Below, one piece after another: positions 1 through 6,845 of a stretch of DNA of 38,945 bases. Below the pieces are notes generated by a model that was given only the letters and a program-made list of their open reading frames with translations, did not search any database and had not been told where the DNA came from. The stretch's first letter is position 1, and every line of letters starts with the position of its first letter. Source of the DNA: an uncultured Lachnospiraceae bacterium (lineage in GTDB: Bacteria; Bacillota; Clostridia; Lachnospirales; Lachnospiraceae); assembly GCA_910585255.1 (NCBI GenBank), contig CAJUEI010000007.1:1-38945 (forward strand), given 5' to 3'. Both the position numbers and the translations under genes were made by a program.

Positions 1-134
1 TGCAGGGGTATTGCTTCCCGCCGGCACTTAGGTGCTGTCTTTTAGCACCTTAGTGTCCGCTGCGAGGAAGCCTTAGTGCAAACGACCCCAGCAGAGAGAG
101 ATCCAATCAGACAGGCGTCCGGTTTCACTCCTTA
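1..134. other. Edge of an unidentified structured element
   Basis: No gene is visible. Positions 25-36 (CACTTAGGTGCT) pair with 44-55 (AGCACCTTAGTG) with one mismatch. A second CCTTAGTGC at 71-79 could pair with the same GCACTTAGG segment instead, so two folds compete. The stretch is richer in G and C than its surroundings, as a structured RNA would be. It lacks the hallmarks of tRNA, SRP RNA, RNase P or tmRNA that I can recognise. It starts before the window, so neither its strand nor its identity can be fixed. Confidence 0.35.
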
Positions 135-1886
135 TTATTTTAAGTAAGATTCCACTACCCCCCAAATCCCGCTCTCTGCCAAATTCAAACTCCACTCAGC
201 CACTCCAGCCAGCTCATAATCCTGAATCAGCTTCATTTTCAGCCCAATCGAAGTTTCATCCTCCACCCAAACCATATATTTACATCCATCCGACATATAT
301 TCCCCATAATACTGCCCCAGCAAGTCATCCCAAAAAGGCGTTACCCCATGATTTGCCAAAAGCTGCTTCGCTGTAGCCATTGATACTGCCTGACTGCTTA
401 ACAGATATCTCCCAAATTCAGAAGATGTATCCTCTACCAATACCCCAGGATCACTCTCCGTAGCAAGACTAACCGGCATCTGTTTAAATACTCTGGTATA
501 AAACGGAATCGCATTAATTACCTTATGAGCAGGAACTTCTTTTAATGTATTTGCAATTCCGTCTTCTACAAACCCAATCGAAGCCGTTGATCCATATTCT
601 GCCATACCTGCATAGTGTTCATCATATCCCATAATAATAACATAATCTGCTACAATTCCCTGTTCTTTCCTATTATAATGAGCACTAGAAGCAGTAGGTA
701 CATAATTGTCAATAGAAAGTACAATCTGATTTCTTCTACAGGCAATCGATAACTCTCGAATAAATTGAATAAATCCCTCTTCTGCATCGAAACTCAGTGC
801 CTCAAAGTCTACATTAATTCCATCCAGATTATATTCCAATGCATAGTCCATTAACTGACGTACTAGATATTCCCGACTAGCCATATTAGAAACAGCCCGA
901 TATGTACTTGCTTCGTATGTCATATTTTCCACAAGTCCCCAGACCTCTAATCCCATATTATGGGCAATATTTACATAATCTTTTGAAGCACGTGAAACCA
1001 GTGTTCCATCATCGGCAGACAGAAAAAACCAAGTAGGTGCTACTACATTTACTCCAGATACACCACTCATAGCAGCCGCAATTGTACTGCCGTCACAGCT
1101 TCCTCCAATTTGATGGAACGCAAGATTGATCTTTTTTTCCCTTGAAATAGAAGAATATTCTGGTTCTTGATAACCTTTTTTATTTGCTAAAAATTCCTGT
1201 GTAACTTCTCCGATACAATCTTTTTTTATATAGCCCTGCAGTCCGTCCGTTGTCTGCACACAGCTCCAATCTTCCATTGCCTCCTGAAAGAACAGCTGCT
1301 CCCCTTCCTTTACTTCTTTTAAAATCTCGCTTTTAATTCCTCCACGTATCCGCACTTGTGTATCCTTTGTTACCGTTACATAATCGGTTTCTTCCCATCT
1401 GTAATAGATTAAGACTCGGCTTGGTTCTGAATAAACTTCATAGTAGAAATCGGAATACTCCTGTGCAAAATCTAAAGCAAGATAAATTTTTTCCTTTTCC
1501 TTTATAATAACGGCAAATCCGTTTTCTGTGGTTTCTCCATTGATCGAATATGTGGTTTCCCCTATCGAAAACTTATATAGATCCAGAGGAGTGGTAAATA
1601 CCATCTGTCCAACAGAGTCATCCCAATAAAACCGACTGCTGATTCTGTCTTGAATAAGAGAAAGTGGTACATAGTACCGTCCTTCTTTTACAATGGCACG
1701 CTCTTCTATCTGCTCTCCCTGCATTAAAATTACAATATCTTCTTTTCCGATTCCATAGTATTCATAGAGATCGGCTTTCTCTTTTGTAGGTGTATAGCGT
1801 TCTATTATTTTTCCCCCTATCAGTATGCCTCCAACAATTGCGATTAAAAAGAATGTCACTATTAATTGAATAAATTTCTTTTTCAT
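135..1886 (-). CDS. Membrane-anchored SH3b-GH18 glycoside hydrolase
   Basis: 583-residue cell-surface protein. Residues 8-27 form an N-terminal membrane anchor or uncleaved signal. Residues about 52-165 resemble the copper-amine-oxidase N-like stalk domain common in Firmicute wall enzymes, about 168-228 resemble a bacterial SH3 domain, and about 250-583 form a glycoside hydrolase family 18 domain of the YaaH/YvbX type. The catalytic signature DGINVDFE is intact at 355-362, with Glu362 as proton donor. GH18 proteins of this architecture act on peptidoglycan or related N-acetylglucosamine polymers, often in spore or cell-wall remodelling; the substrate here is inferred. The ATG follows a good GGAGGGAGAA ribosome site. 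It is monocistronic with its own promoter at 1939-1967. Confidence 0.88.
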   Translation of the reverse strand: MKKKFIQLIVTFFLIAIVGGILIGGKIIERYTPTKEKADLYEYYGIGKEDIVILMQGEQIEERAIVKEGRYYVPLSLIQDRISSRFYWDDSVGQMVFTTPLDLYKFSIGETTYSINGETTENGFAVIIKEKEKIYLALDFAQEYSDFYYEVYSEPSRVLIYYRWEETDYVTVTKDTQVRIRGGIKSEILKEVKEGEQLFFQEAMEDWSCVQTTDGLQGYIKKDCIGEVTQEFLANKKGYQEPEYSSISREKKINLAFHQIGGSCDGSTIAAAMSGVSGVNVVAPTWFFLSADDGTLVSRASKDYVNIAHNMGLEVWGLVENMTYEASTYRAVSNMASREYLVRQLMDYALEYNLDGINVDFEALSFDAEEGFIQFIRELSIACRRNQIVLSIDNYVPTASSAHYNRKEQGIVADYVIIMGYDEHYAGMAEYGSTASIGFVEDGIANTLKEVPAHKVINAIPFYTRVFKQMPVSLATESDPGVLVEDTSSEFGRYLLSSQAVSMATAKQLLANHGVTPFWDDLLGQYYGEYMSDGCKYMVWVEDETSIGLKMKLIQDYELAGVAEWSLNLAESGIWGVVESYLK

Positions 1887-1938
1887 TTCTCCCTCCTGTG
1901 TAAATTAAAAATACAAAAACATCACGATTTCCTGTATT

Positions 1939-1967
1939 AATATAGCATAATCCTTCTTGTACCGCAA
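1939..1967 (-). promoter_or_regulatory. Promoter of the GH18 gene
   Basis: On the minus strand TTGCGG (1962-1967) and TATATT (1939-1944) are separated by 17 bp, about 50 bp upstream of the GH18 start. The -35 lies in a short tandem duplication of CTTGCGGTA. Confidence 0.5.
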
Positions 1968-2008
1968 GTACCGCAAATAAGCTTGGAATTGTATTTAAAA
2001 ATAATAAT

Positions 2009-2076
2009 GGGAAACTTTATTACTGTTTTAAAATATTTTTACTAAAATTTCTTTTAATAAAACAGTCAAGTTTCCC
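2009..2076. repeat. Long inverted repeat in the intergenic region
   Basis: GGGAAACTT (2009-2017) and ACTGTTTTA (2022-2030) pair with TAAAACAGT (2058-2066) and AAGTTTCCC (2068-2076). Two 9-bp helices are separated by a small asymmetric internal loop. TTTT follows on the plus strand. It could be a remnant of a miniature inverted-repeat element or part of a small RNA. Confidence 0.55.
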
Positions 2077-2083
2077 TTTTACT

Positions 2084-2123
2084 AAGGTTTCCGCCGTATT
2101 TCATACAGCAGAAACCTTTTTTC
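2084..2123 (+). terminator. Terminator-like hairpin with no visible upstream gene
   Basis: AAGGTTTC (2084-2091) pairs with GAAACCTT (2111-2118) and runs into T6 on the plus strand. No plus-strand ORF lies upstream, so it either ends an unannotated small transcript or belongs with the neighbouring inverted repeat. Confidence 0.5.
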
Positions 2124-2581
2124 GGGCTGTTTTACAACCCTCTTATCCAATTATCTTATTTTGTTATCATCTTAAAATCATTTCTATCAATTATTATCAA
2201 TTGTCTAACTATATCTAATGAACATCTTCGTTTATCTTATATCTGCTTATCCTCCTTTTTTATTTTTTATAATATATTTTTTTCTGTACAGCTTCTATAC
2301 ACTTCCGCTTTTTTATTTTTCTTTTCTTATCTATCGTTATCTTATTTTTGTTATTCTGTGAAAGAAACCGCTGGCTATCGATTCCTTCTGAGATATTACT
2401 GTTTTGTGATATTACCGTTTATAGAAGGGAATTCTAATCCGCTGTACAGCTGCACAATATCAATTTTTAGAAAATCCTGCTCTGTGCAGAAGGCAGGTTT
2501 TCTCTGTGATTATATTTTATTTCGAAACCATACCTGAACGTGTCTTTTACAGACCTGAATTTGTCTTTTTTGATGCAGTTT

Positions 2582-3400
2582 CTAAATTCCTTCTTCAGCC
2601 TTATAAAACTGCATTAAATTTTCCTCTAAAATCTGTCTTTTTTCTTGATTCTCCGCTGTCAGTACCCGTTTTATAATATTAGGATTCCAGCGGCTGATCG
2701 TATAGACATTTTTATTGACTGGATAGGTATCTTTTGCCTCTGCCTGTCCTTCATCTGCATAGATAACGGCATATACTAACGTATTTTCATAACAGTCATA
2801 ATCTGCTTTTACACTGGCGAGTTTTAGAATCTCTTCTTCTGATACCTGAATTTCAATTAAACCTCTTGTTCCGTAATCCTCTTCTCTCTGCAGAGTGAGT
2901 ACTTTCTTCTTTCCGGTGACAATATAATCTTCCCCGTTTTCAAAATGTACCCGAATATCAATAAATTCTCCCTGATTTAACTGCTCTGGAATTCGAATAT
3001 AGTTTAACTCCAGTCTTCTCTGATCTTCTGCAGGCAGCACTTCTTCTGCAAGAAGTTCTTCGGATAGTAAAACGCCTTTCTTTACAGAAACCCGCACCTG
3101 TCTGCCTATTATCTGTTCTACAGAAACCGCCTTCAGATCGGATAATTGTCCGTTTACTTCTACTGCTGTTATATCCTGCTGTTCTAAAGTCTCTCCTCGC
3201 TCTTTCTCTGTATTTAGAATATAGACCGTGCCGTGTTCTGTTCCCTCTTCTCTTCTTTGATATTCTTCTACTTGCTGGCGGACGGCTACATTCTCCATAG
3301 TGAAAAATACCGTAGTTCCAAGAAGCGGCAGTCCGGCTGTCAATGCACCGGCAAGTCCGGCGAGAATCAGATTTTTTTTCCTCTGTCGTATTCCTGCCAA
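2582..3400 (-). CDS. SAF-domain (CpaB/RcpC-like) membrane protein
   Basis: 272 residues. A short basic N-terminus precedes one hydrophobic segment at about 10-32. A predicted extracytoplasmic part follows, in which about 55-120 resembles a SAF domain. SAF domains occur in CpaB/RcpC, the periplasmic component of Flp/Tad pili, and bind glycan-like or peptidoglycan surfaces; that role is inferred here. The remainder is a mixed alpha/beta region I do not recognise. It is the last gene of a three-gene minus-strand operon, 4 nt after the CpaE-like gene, and its context (two CpaE-like P-loop domains upstream) supports the Tad-related assignment. No pilin, CpaF ATPase or TadB/TadC gene is present in the window. 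Confidence 0.65.
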   Translation of the reverse strand: MAGIRQRKKNLILAGLAGALTAGLPLLGTTVFFTMENVAVRQQVEEYQRREEGTEHGTVYILNTEKERGETLEQQDITAVEVNGQLSDLKAVSVEQIIGRQVRVSVKKGVLLSEELLAEEVLPAEDQRRLELNYIRIPEQLNQGEFIDIRVHFENGEDYIVTGKKKVLTLQREEDYGTRGLIEIQVSEEEILKLASVKADYDCYENTLVYAVIYADEGQAEAKDTYPVNKNVYTISRWNPNIIKRVLTAENQEKRQILEENLMQFYKAEEGI

Positions 3401-3404
3401 TCAC

Positions 3405-4031
3405 TCACCTTCTTCCTGTCTGCAGCAATGATTCATAGAATTTTATATTCTCCCTTCGAATCCGAAAAGGATCTGGCTCTTCCGGCATCTGTCTAATAGG
3501 AATCTGGTAACGCTTTTCCATCTCTTTTCTGTCTTCCCGAAATCCGTCTCGTACTACAAAACACCAATTTTTTCGTTCTTTCTGTCCTTTTGTTTCTTCC
3601 ATAAATACTTCAAAAGACGGCAGTTTCCACTCTCTAAAGGAACAGACAACAATACAGATCTTACAGCCTAAAAAGCACTCCCACTGTGCGAAATCTGCTT
3701 TTCCAAAATCTAAAATCAAACACTCCTGTCCAGAGACCTGCATCTGCCGAATTTCTTTTATATTGACCTGCTTTCTATAACGAATTACGCGGATAAAAAA
3801 CTCTTGGTTTTCCCCTGCCTCCTTCTGTCTCTCATATACCTGTTCTAATTTTGCAAATGCCTGACTGGTATTACACTCCGCTATCGTAGTATGTATCCGT
3901 TCCCGTCCGGCAATATAAGAGGCAAGAGCAACTGCCAGATGTGTGGAACCACACCCGGACTCAGTTCCCCAGATTCCTATTGTTTCTCTGGTTTTCTGCG
4001 TTTTCCAGTCCACTTTTTCCAAAAACACCAC
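3405..4031 (-). CDS. CpaE/TadZ-like P-loop protein with degenerate Walker A
   Basis: 208 residues, soluble. The N-terminal segment GTESGCGSTH (about 23-32) sits where ParA/MinD/CpaE proteins have a deviant Walker A, but the usual lysine is absent. It is followed by a typical helix (LAVALASYIAG) and a MinD-like alpha/beta pattern. CpaE/TadZ proteins localise Tad pilus assembly and often carry such degenerate sites, so it may bind nucleotide weakly or not at all. The gene overlaps the 3' end of the upstream kinase gene by about 55 nt, implying translational coupling, and is followed after 4 nt by the SAF-domain gene. The P-loop portion of the upstream kinase looks like a paralogous domain. Confidence 0.6.
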   Translation of the reverse strand: MVFLEKVDWKTQKTRETIGIWGTESGCGSTHLAVALASYIAGRERIHTTIAECNTSQAFAKLEQVYERQKEAGENQEFFIRVIRYRKQVNIKEIRQMQVSGQECLILDFGKADFAQWECFLGCKICIVVCSFREWKLPSFEVFMEETKGQKERKNWCFVVRDGFREDRKEMEKRYQIPIRQMPEEPDPFRIRRENIKFYESLLQTGRR

Positions 4032-5431
4032 CTTTCTCTTTGCTGCTTTTTTCCTGAAATACTTTGATAAAGCTGCGAAAAAAATCGCTCTGCTGTCTCA
4101 TCCGGCTTCTGATAATCTAAAAACATCGGCACACGAAAGCAGTTTTTTTGTTCTGGATTCTTTAAGATCTTTCGATACTCCTTTGAATCGGAAAAATTAT
4201 ACAGCCATATCTGCTGTTCTGCCTTCTGCTGCAGCTCTATTCTTTTCTGTTCCCAAGGCTTTATGCCCAGAACCAGAATACTGACATCGCTTTTTTCATA
4301 TTCTTCTTTTTTCTCTTCCGTCAATACACCAAAATCCCTGATTTTTATATTATATGGTATCTGGGGTTCCTGTATCATATGGTTGTAATAGGGAAATGCT
4401 TGAAAATGCGGAAATTGAATCAGTCCGCAGGAAGTCTTTAATTGATATGCATCTAAGATACTTTGAATTGTTCCTGAATCATTGTCCTCTTGATAAAAAA
4501 CCTGAAGTCCCTGTTTTCCAAGATATTCTGCAAATGCCAGACTAATATGAGTGGTGCCGATTCTTGGGATTGAGCCTGCAAATGTAATAGTAAGTGAAAT
4601 TTCCTTGCTGCCTGTCTGTTTTCGAAACAGAGTTTCTGCCGCCTGTTTCATCTCTTCTGCCGTCTGGTAGCGTTCTTCCTTTCGATGTTTCATTGCACGC
4701 TGCATCCATTCTTTTAAAAGAGGCGAAATTTTTGTTTGTTCCGGCAATTCTGTCTCTGTTCCTCCAGGCGTCTTTTTATAAAACAAAAAGTATAAAATTG
4801 CTCCTGCTGCATAGATATCGCTCTGTTCTGCCGCTTCTCCATAGTACTGTTCGGGTGCGGCATAGCCAAGTGTACCATGAAAATAATTTTGTAAATACTG
4901 ACCGTCTTTCTTTACTGCATTTCCAAAATCTATCAATACCGCCTCTCCATTCCTTATGATAATATTATCTGGCTGTAAATCTAAATACAGCACAGGAGCA
5001 GGAAGACTGTGCAGATAAACCAAAATTTCCAATAAAGAAATCATAATTTTGCCAATATTTTCCAAATCCAGATTCCGTCCTTGTATATAGCTGGAAAGAA
5101 TCTCTCCTTCAAAAAATTCTTCAATAAGATAATAATAATTTTCATCCTTCTGGATATCATATAAAGTGGGAATACCAGGATGTTTTAGAATTTTCAGAAT
5201 TTCTGATTCATTTTGAATGACTGACTGTGTCCTATTTGAAATTTCCATCTGCTTGACTGCTACCGAAATACCCATGGTAACATGACTGCAGCGGTATACC
5301 CGGCTAAAACCGCCACTACCAATCTGTTCTTCTACTCTATACTTTCCAAACAAAAGCTGGTCGTGCAGAAAGCCGTTACTCTTTAACTTATCAACCGTAA
5401 TATCCTCCTTTCTTACATGAATGTGTAGCAA
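3977..5431 (-). CDS. Ser/Thr protein kinase fused to a ParA/CpaE-like domain
   Basis: 484 residues counted from the TTG at 5431. Residues 30-270 form a Hanks-type kinase with an intact glycine loop (GSGGFSRV), Lys60, a YLDLQPDN catalytic loop with Asp152, DFG at 169-171 and an APE-like APEQ motif. Residues about 284-450 carry a P-loop-like segment GSIPRIGTTH that lacks the Walker lysine, resembling the next gene product. There is no membrane segment and no PASTA repeat, unlike PrkC/Stk1. The start is uncertain: the strong AAAGGAGG site (near 5405-5412) has no ATG, GTG or TTG in frame at the right distance, whereas the in-frame TTG at 5431 has only a weak site. A promoter lies at 5472-5500. 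It probably phosphorylates partners encoded in or near the operon (inference). Confidence 0.8.
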   Translation of the reverse strand: MLHIHVRKEDITVDKLKSNGFLHDQLLFGKYRVEEQIGSGGFSRVYRCSHVTMGISVAVKQMEISNRTQSVIQNESEILKILKHPGIPTLYDIQKDENYYYLIEEFFEGEILSSYIQGRNLDLENIGKIMISLLEILVYLHSLPAPVLYLDLQPDNIIIRNGEAVLIDFGNAVKKDGQYLQNYFHGTLGYAAPEQYYGEAAEQSDIYAAGAILYFLFYKKTPGGTETELPEQTKISPLLKEWMQRAMKHRKEERYQTAEEMKQAAETLFRKQTGSKEISLTITFAGSIPRIGTTHISLAFAEYLGKQGLQVFYQEDNDSGTIQSILDAYQLKTSCGLIQFPHFQAFPYYNHMIQEPQIPYNIKIRDFGVLTEEKKEEYEKSDVSILVLGIKPWEQKRIELQQKAEQQIWLYNFSDSKEYRKILKNPEQKNCFRVPMFLDYQKPDETAERFFSQLYQSISGKKQQRERWCFWKKWTGKRRKPEKQ

Positions 5432-5471
5432 TTACACTTCTCTGTAATAAGGAACTTCACTTACTGAAAAG

Positions 5472-5500
5472 ATAATAGCATACTTTTCTAAAATATGCAA
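5472..5500 (-). promoter_or_regulatory. Promoter of the kinase/CpaE/SAF operon
   Basis: Minus strand TTGCAT (5495-5500), 17-bp spacer, TATTAT (5472-5477). Transcription would start near 5465, giving a leader of about 35 nt to the TTG at 5431. Confidence 0.6.
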
Positions 5501-5511
5501 GATATTTTTTC

Positions 5512-5530
5512 GACAAATTGTGATTTTGTC
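5512..5530. promoter_or_regulatory. Possible operator between divergent promoters
   Basis: GACAAA (5512-5517) and TTTGTC (5525-5530) form a dyad exactly between the -35 boxes of the kinase operon (5495-5500) and of mecA (5531-5536). A regulator bound here could control both directions. This is inferred from position and symmetry only. Confidence 0.3.
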
Positions 5531-5559
5531 TTTACGGACATCAGAAATTAGAGTATAAT
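5531..5559 (+). promoter_or_regulatory. mecA promoter
   Basis: TTTACG (5531-5536), 17-bp spacer, perfect TATAAT (5554-5559), 44 bp before the mecA start. Confidence 0.6.
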
Positions 5560-5602
5560 AAGACAAAACTAAGGCAACGCCGCAAAGCAGGGAGTGATGA
5601 AC

Positions 5603-6358
5603 ATGAAGATCGAAAAACTCAGTGATACTCAAATTCGCTGTACATTGAACAAAAATGATTTGGCCTCTAGGAAAATCAAAATCAGTGAACTCGCATACGG
5701 AACAGAAAAAGCAAAGGATTTATTTCGGGATATGATGCAGCAGGCGTCTTATCAATTTGGTTTCGAGGCAGATAACCTTCCGCTTATGATAGAAGCAATA
5801 CCTATGTCTTCAGAATCGATTGTTCTTATTATTACTAAGGTAGAAGATCCAGAAGAACTAGATACCCGCTTTTCTCGTTTTTCTCCTTTCTATGATGGAG
5901 AAGAAGAAGGCGACTTTGACCAATATGAAAACTATGACTATGATTTCGGGGATGCTTCCTTTCATCCTGCTGAAGAAATTGATTCAAGTGGATTTCAGCG
6001 GCTGTCTGATATTGCAGAGGATGTAACTCCTCAGACAAAAAATAATGGAAAAGATTACTCAGCAAATACCCGTATCTTCTCATTTCCTGATTTTAAATCA
6101 GTAGAACGTTCTGCTTATTTGCTAAAGGAACTCTACTTTGGAGAAAATACATTATATAAAGATGAAAAAAGCAATACCTATTATTTAGTATTAATGCGTT
6201 CTGAACACAATATAAACGACTTTAACCGTATCTGCAATACAATATCCGAATATGGTATTCGAATTCCTTTTACCAAAGAACGGGAAGCATTTTTTACGGA
6301 ACACTATCTGCCTGTTATTAAAGTATCTGCTTTACAAATTCTTGGAGACATACTATAA
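5603..6358 (+). CDS. mecA: Adaptor protein MecA
   Basis: 251 residues. MecA binds unfolded or regulatory substrates through its N-terminal domain and hands them to ClpC/ClpP through its C-terminal domain. The N-terminal MKIEKLSDTQIRC and residues to about 90, an acidic linker (GEEEGDFDQYENYDYDFGD, about 97-115) and a C-terminal domain from about 160 with the FPDFKSVE segment fit the family in length and order. I chose the ATG at 5603 because GGGAG lies 8 nt upstream; a GTG (5594) and ATG (5597) in the same frame are too close to it. Gene stands alone with its own promoter, divergent from the kinase operon. In clostridia its targets are not well defined. Confidence 0.9.
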   Translation: MKIEKLSDTQIRCTLNKNDLASRKIKISELAYGTEKAKDLFRDMMQQASYQFGFEADNLPLMIEAIPMSSESIVLIITKVEDPEELDTRFSRFSPFYDGEEEGDFDQYENYDYDFGDASFHPAEEIDSSGFQRLSDIAEDVTPQTKNNGKDYSANTRIFSFPDFKSVERSAYLLKELYFGENTLYKDEKSNTYYLVLMRSEHNINDFNRICNTISEYGIRIPFTKEREAFFTEHYLPVIKVSALQILGDIL

Positions 6359-6373
6359 TACTAGACAAAGTAA

Positions 6374-6413
6374 TATATAATAAACGACAAAATAATTTGC
6401 CGTTTACTATATA
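6374..6413. repeat. 18-bp inverted repeat after mecA
   Basis: Positions 6374-6391 pair with 6396-6413 around a 4-nt loop with two mismatches. No T-run follows on the plus strand, so it is a weak terminator candidate for mecA. A second small hairpin (GCGAC/GTCGT, about 6429-6442) lies just before the next gene. Confidence 0.45.
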
Positions 6414-6479
6414 TAGATGCACACAGAAGCGACCTAAGTCGTTTCCTATAAATTATTATACAATCAGGAGGGCTTTTCA

Positions 6480-6686
6480 ATGACACAGATTACGAAGGAC
6501 ATGATTATTGCCGATATTATTCAGGTAGATGCCAATCTGGTACCGATTTTAATGAATTCAGGAATGCACTGTATCGGTTGTCCGTCTGCTCAGGGAGAAT
6601 CTTTAGAAGAAGCAGCTATGGTGCATGGAATTGATGTCGATCAGTTAGTCGATGTTCTAAATGAATATCTTAATACAAAAAATTAA
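6480..6686 (+). CDS. DUF1858 redox-disulfide domain protein
   Basis: 68 residues making up a single DUF1858 domain, a family often fused or adjacent to hybrid-cluster proteins and other anaerobic redox enzymes. The conserved MHCIGCPSA motif gives two cysteines (Cys31 and Cys34) that could form a redox disulfide or bind metal. Length is normal for the stand-alone form. The ATG follows CAGGAGGGC with good spacing and a terminator follows immediately (6692-6725), so it is a single-gene unit. Its place just before the formate-lyase cluster suggests a link with anaerobic metabolism, but this is inference. Confidence 0.85.
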   Translation: MTQITKDMIIADIIQVDANLVPILMNSGMHCIGCPSAQGESLEEAAMVHGIDVDQLVDVLNEYLNTKN

Positions 6687-6691
6687 TAATC

Positions 6692-6725
6692 AGGCAGCTT
6701 TGTATTGACACAAAGTTGCCTTTTT
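6692..6725 (+). terminator. Terminator of the DUF1858 gene
   Basis: AGGCAGCTTTGT pairs with ACAAAGTTGCCT around a 5-6-nt loop and runs into T5. Confidence 0.85.
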
Positions 6726-6762
6726 CCTTCTATCTGCTCAACATGGTAATTTATTCTATCCC

Positions 6763-6791
6763 TTGACGTGTATACAGTATTCATATATAAT
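6763..6791 (+). promoter_or_regulatory. Promoter of the formate-lyase operon
   Basis: TTGACG (6763-6768), exactly 17 bp, TATAAT (6786-6791): close to the housekeeping consensus, as expected for a strongly expressed fermentation operon. The start codon lies 54 bp downstream. Confidence 0.75.
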
Positions 6792-6845
6792 AAAAGCCGT
6801 AACAAAAAATAAATTATCTCTTATCAAATTTAGGAGGAAAAACAG

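Larger units (their letters stand above)
1887..2581. other. Gene-free AT-rich interval with stacked hairpins
   Basis: About 700 bp without a credible ORF. It holds the GH18 promoter, a long imperfect hairpin (2009-2076), a terminator-like hairpin (2084-2123), a third inverted repeat (AGAAAATCCTGC 2469-2480 against 2493-2503) and a 17-bp direct repeat of ACCTGAA-N2-TGTCTTTT at 2532-2548 and 2553-2569. The third inverted repeat and direct repeat lie just beyond the stop of the SAF-domain gene and may end that operon. The remainder shows nothing recognisable. Confidence 0.5.
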
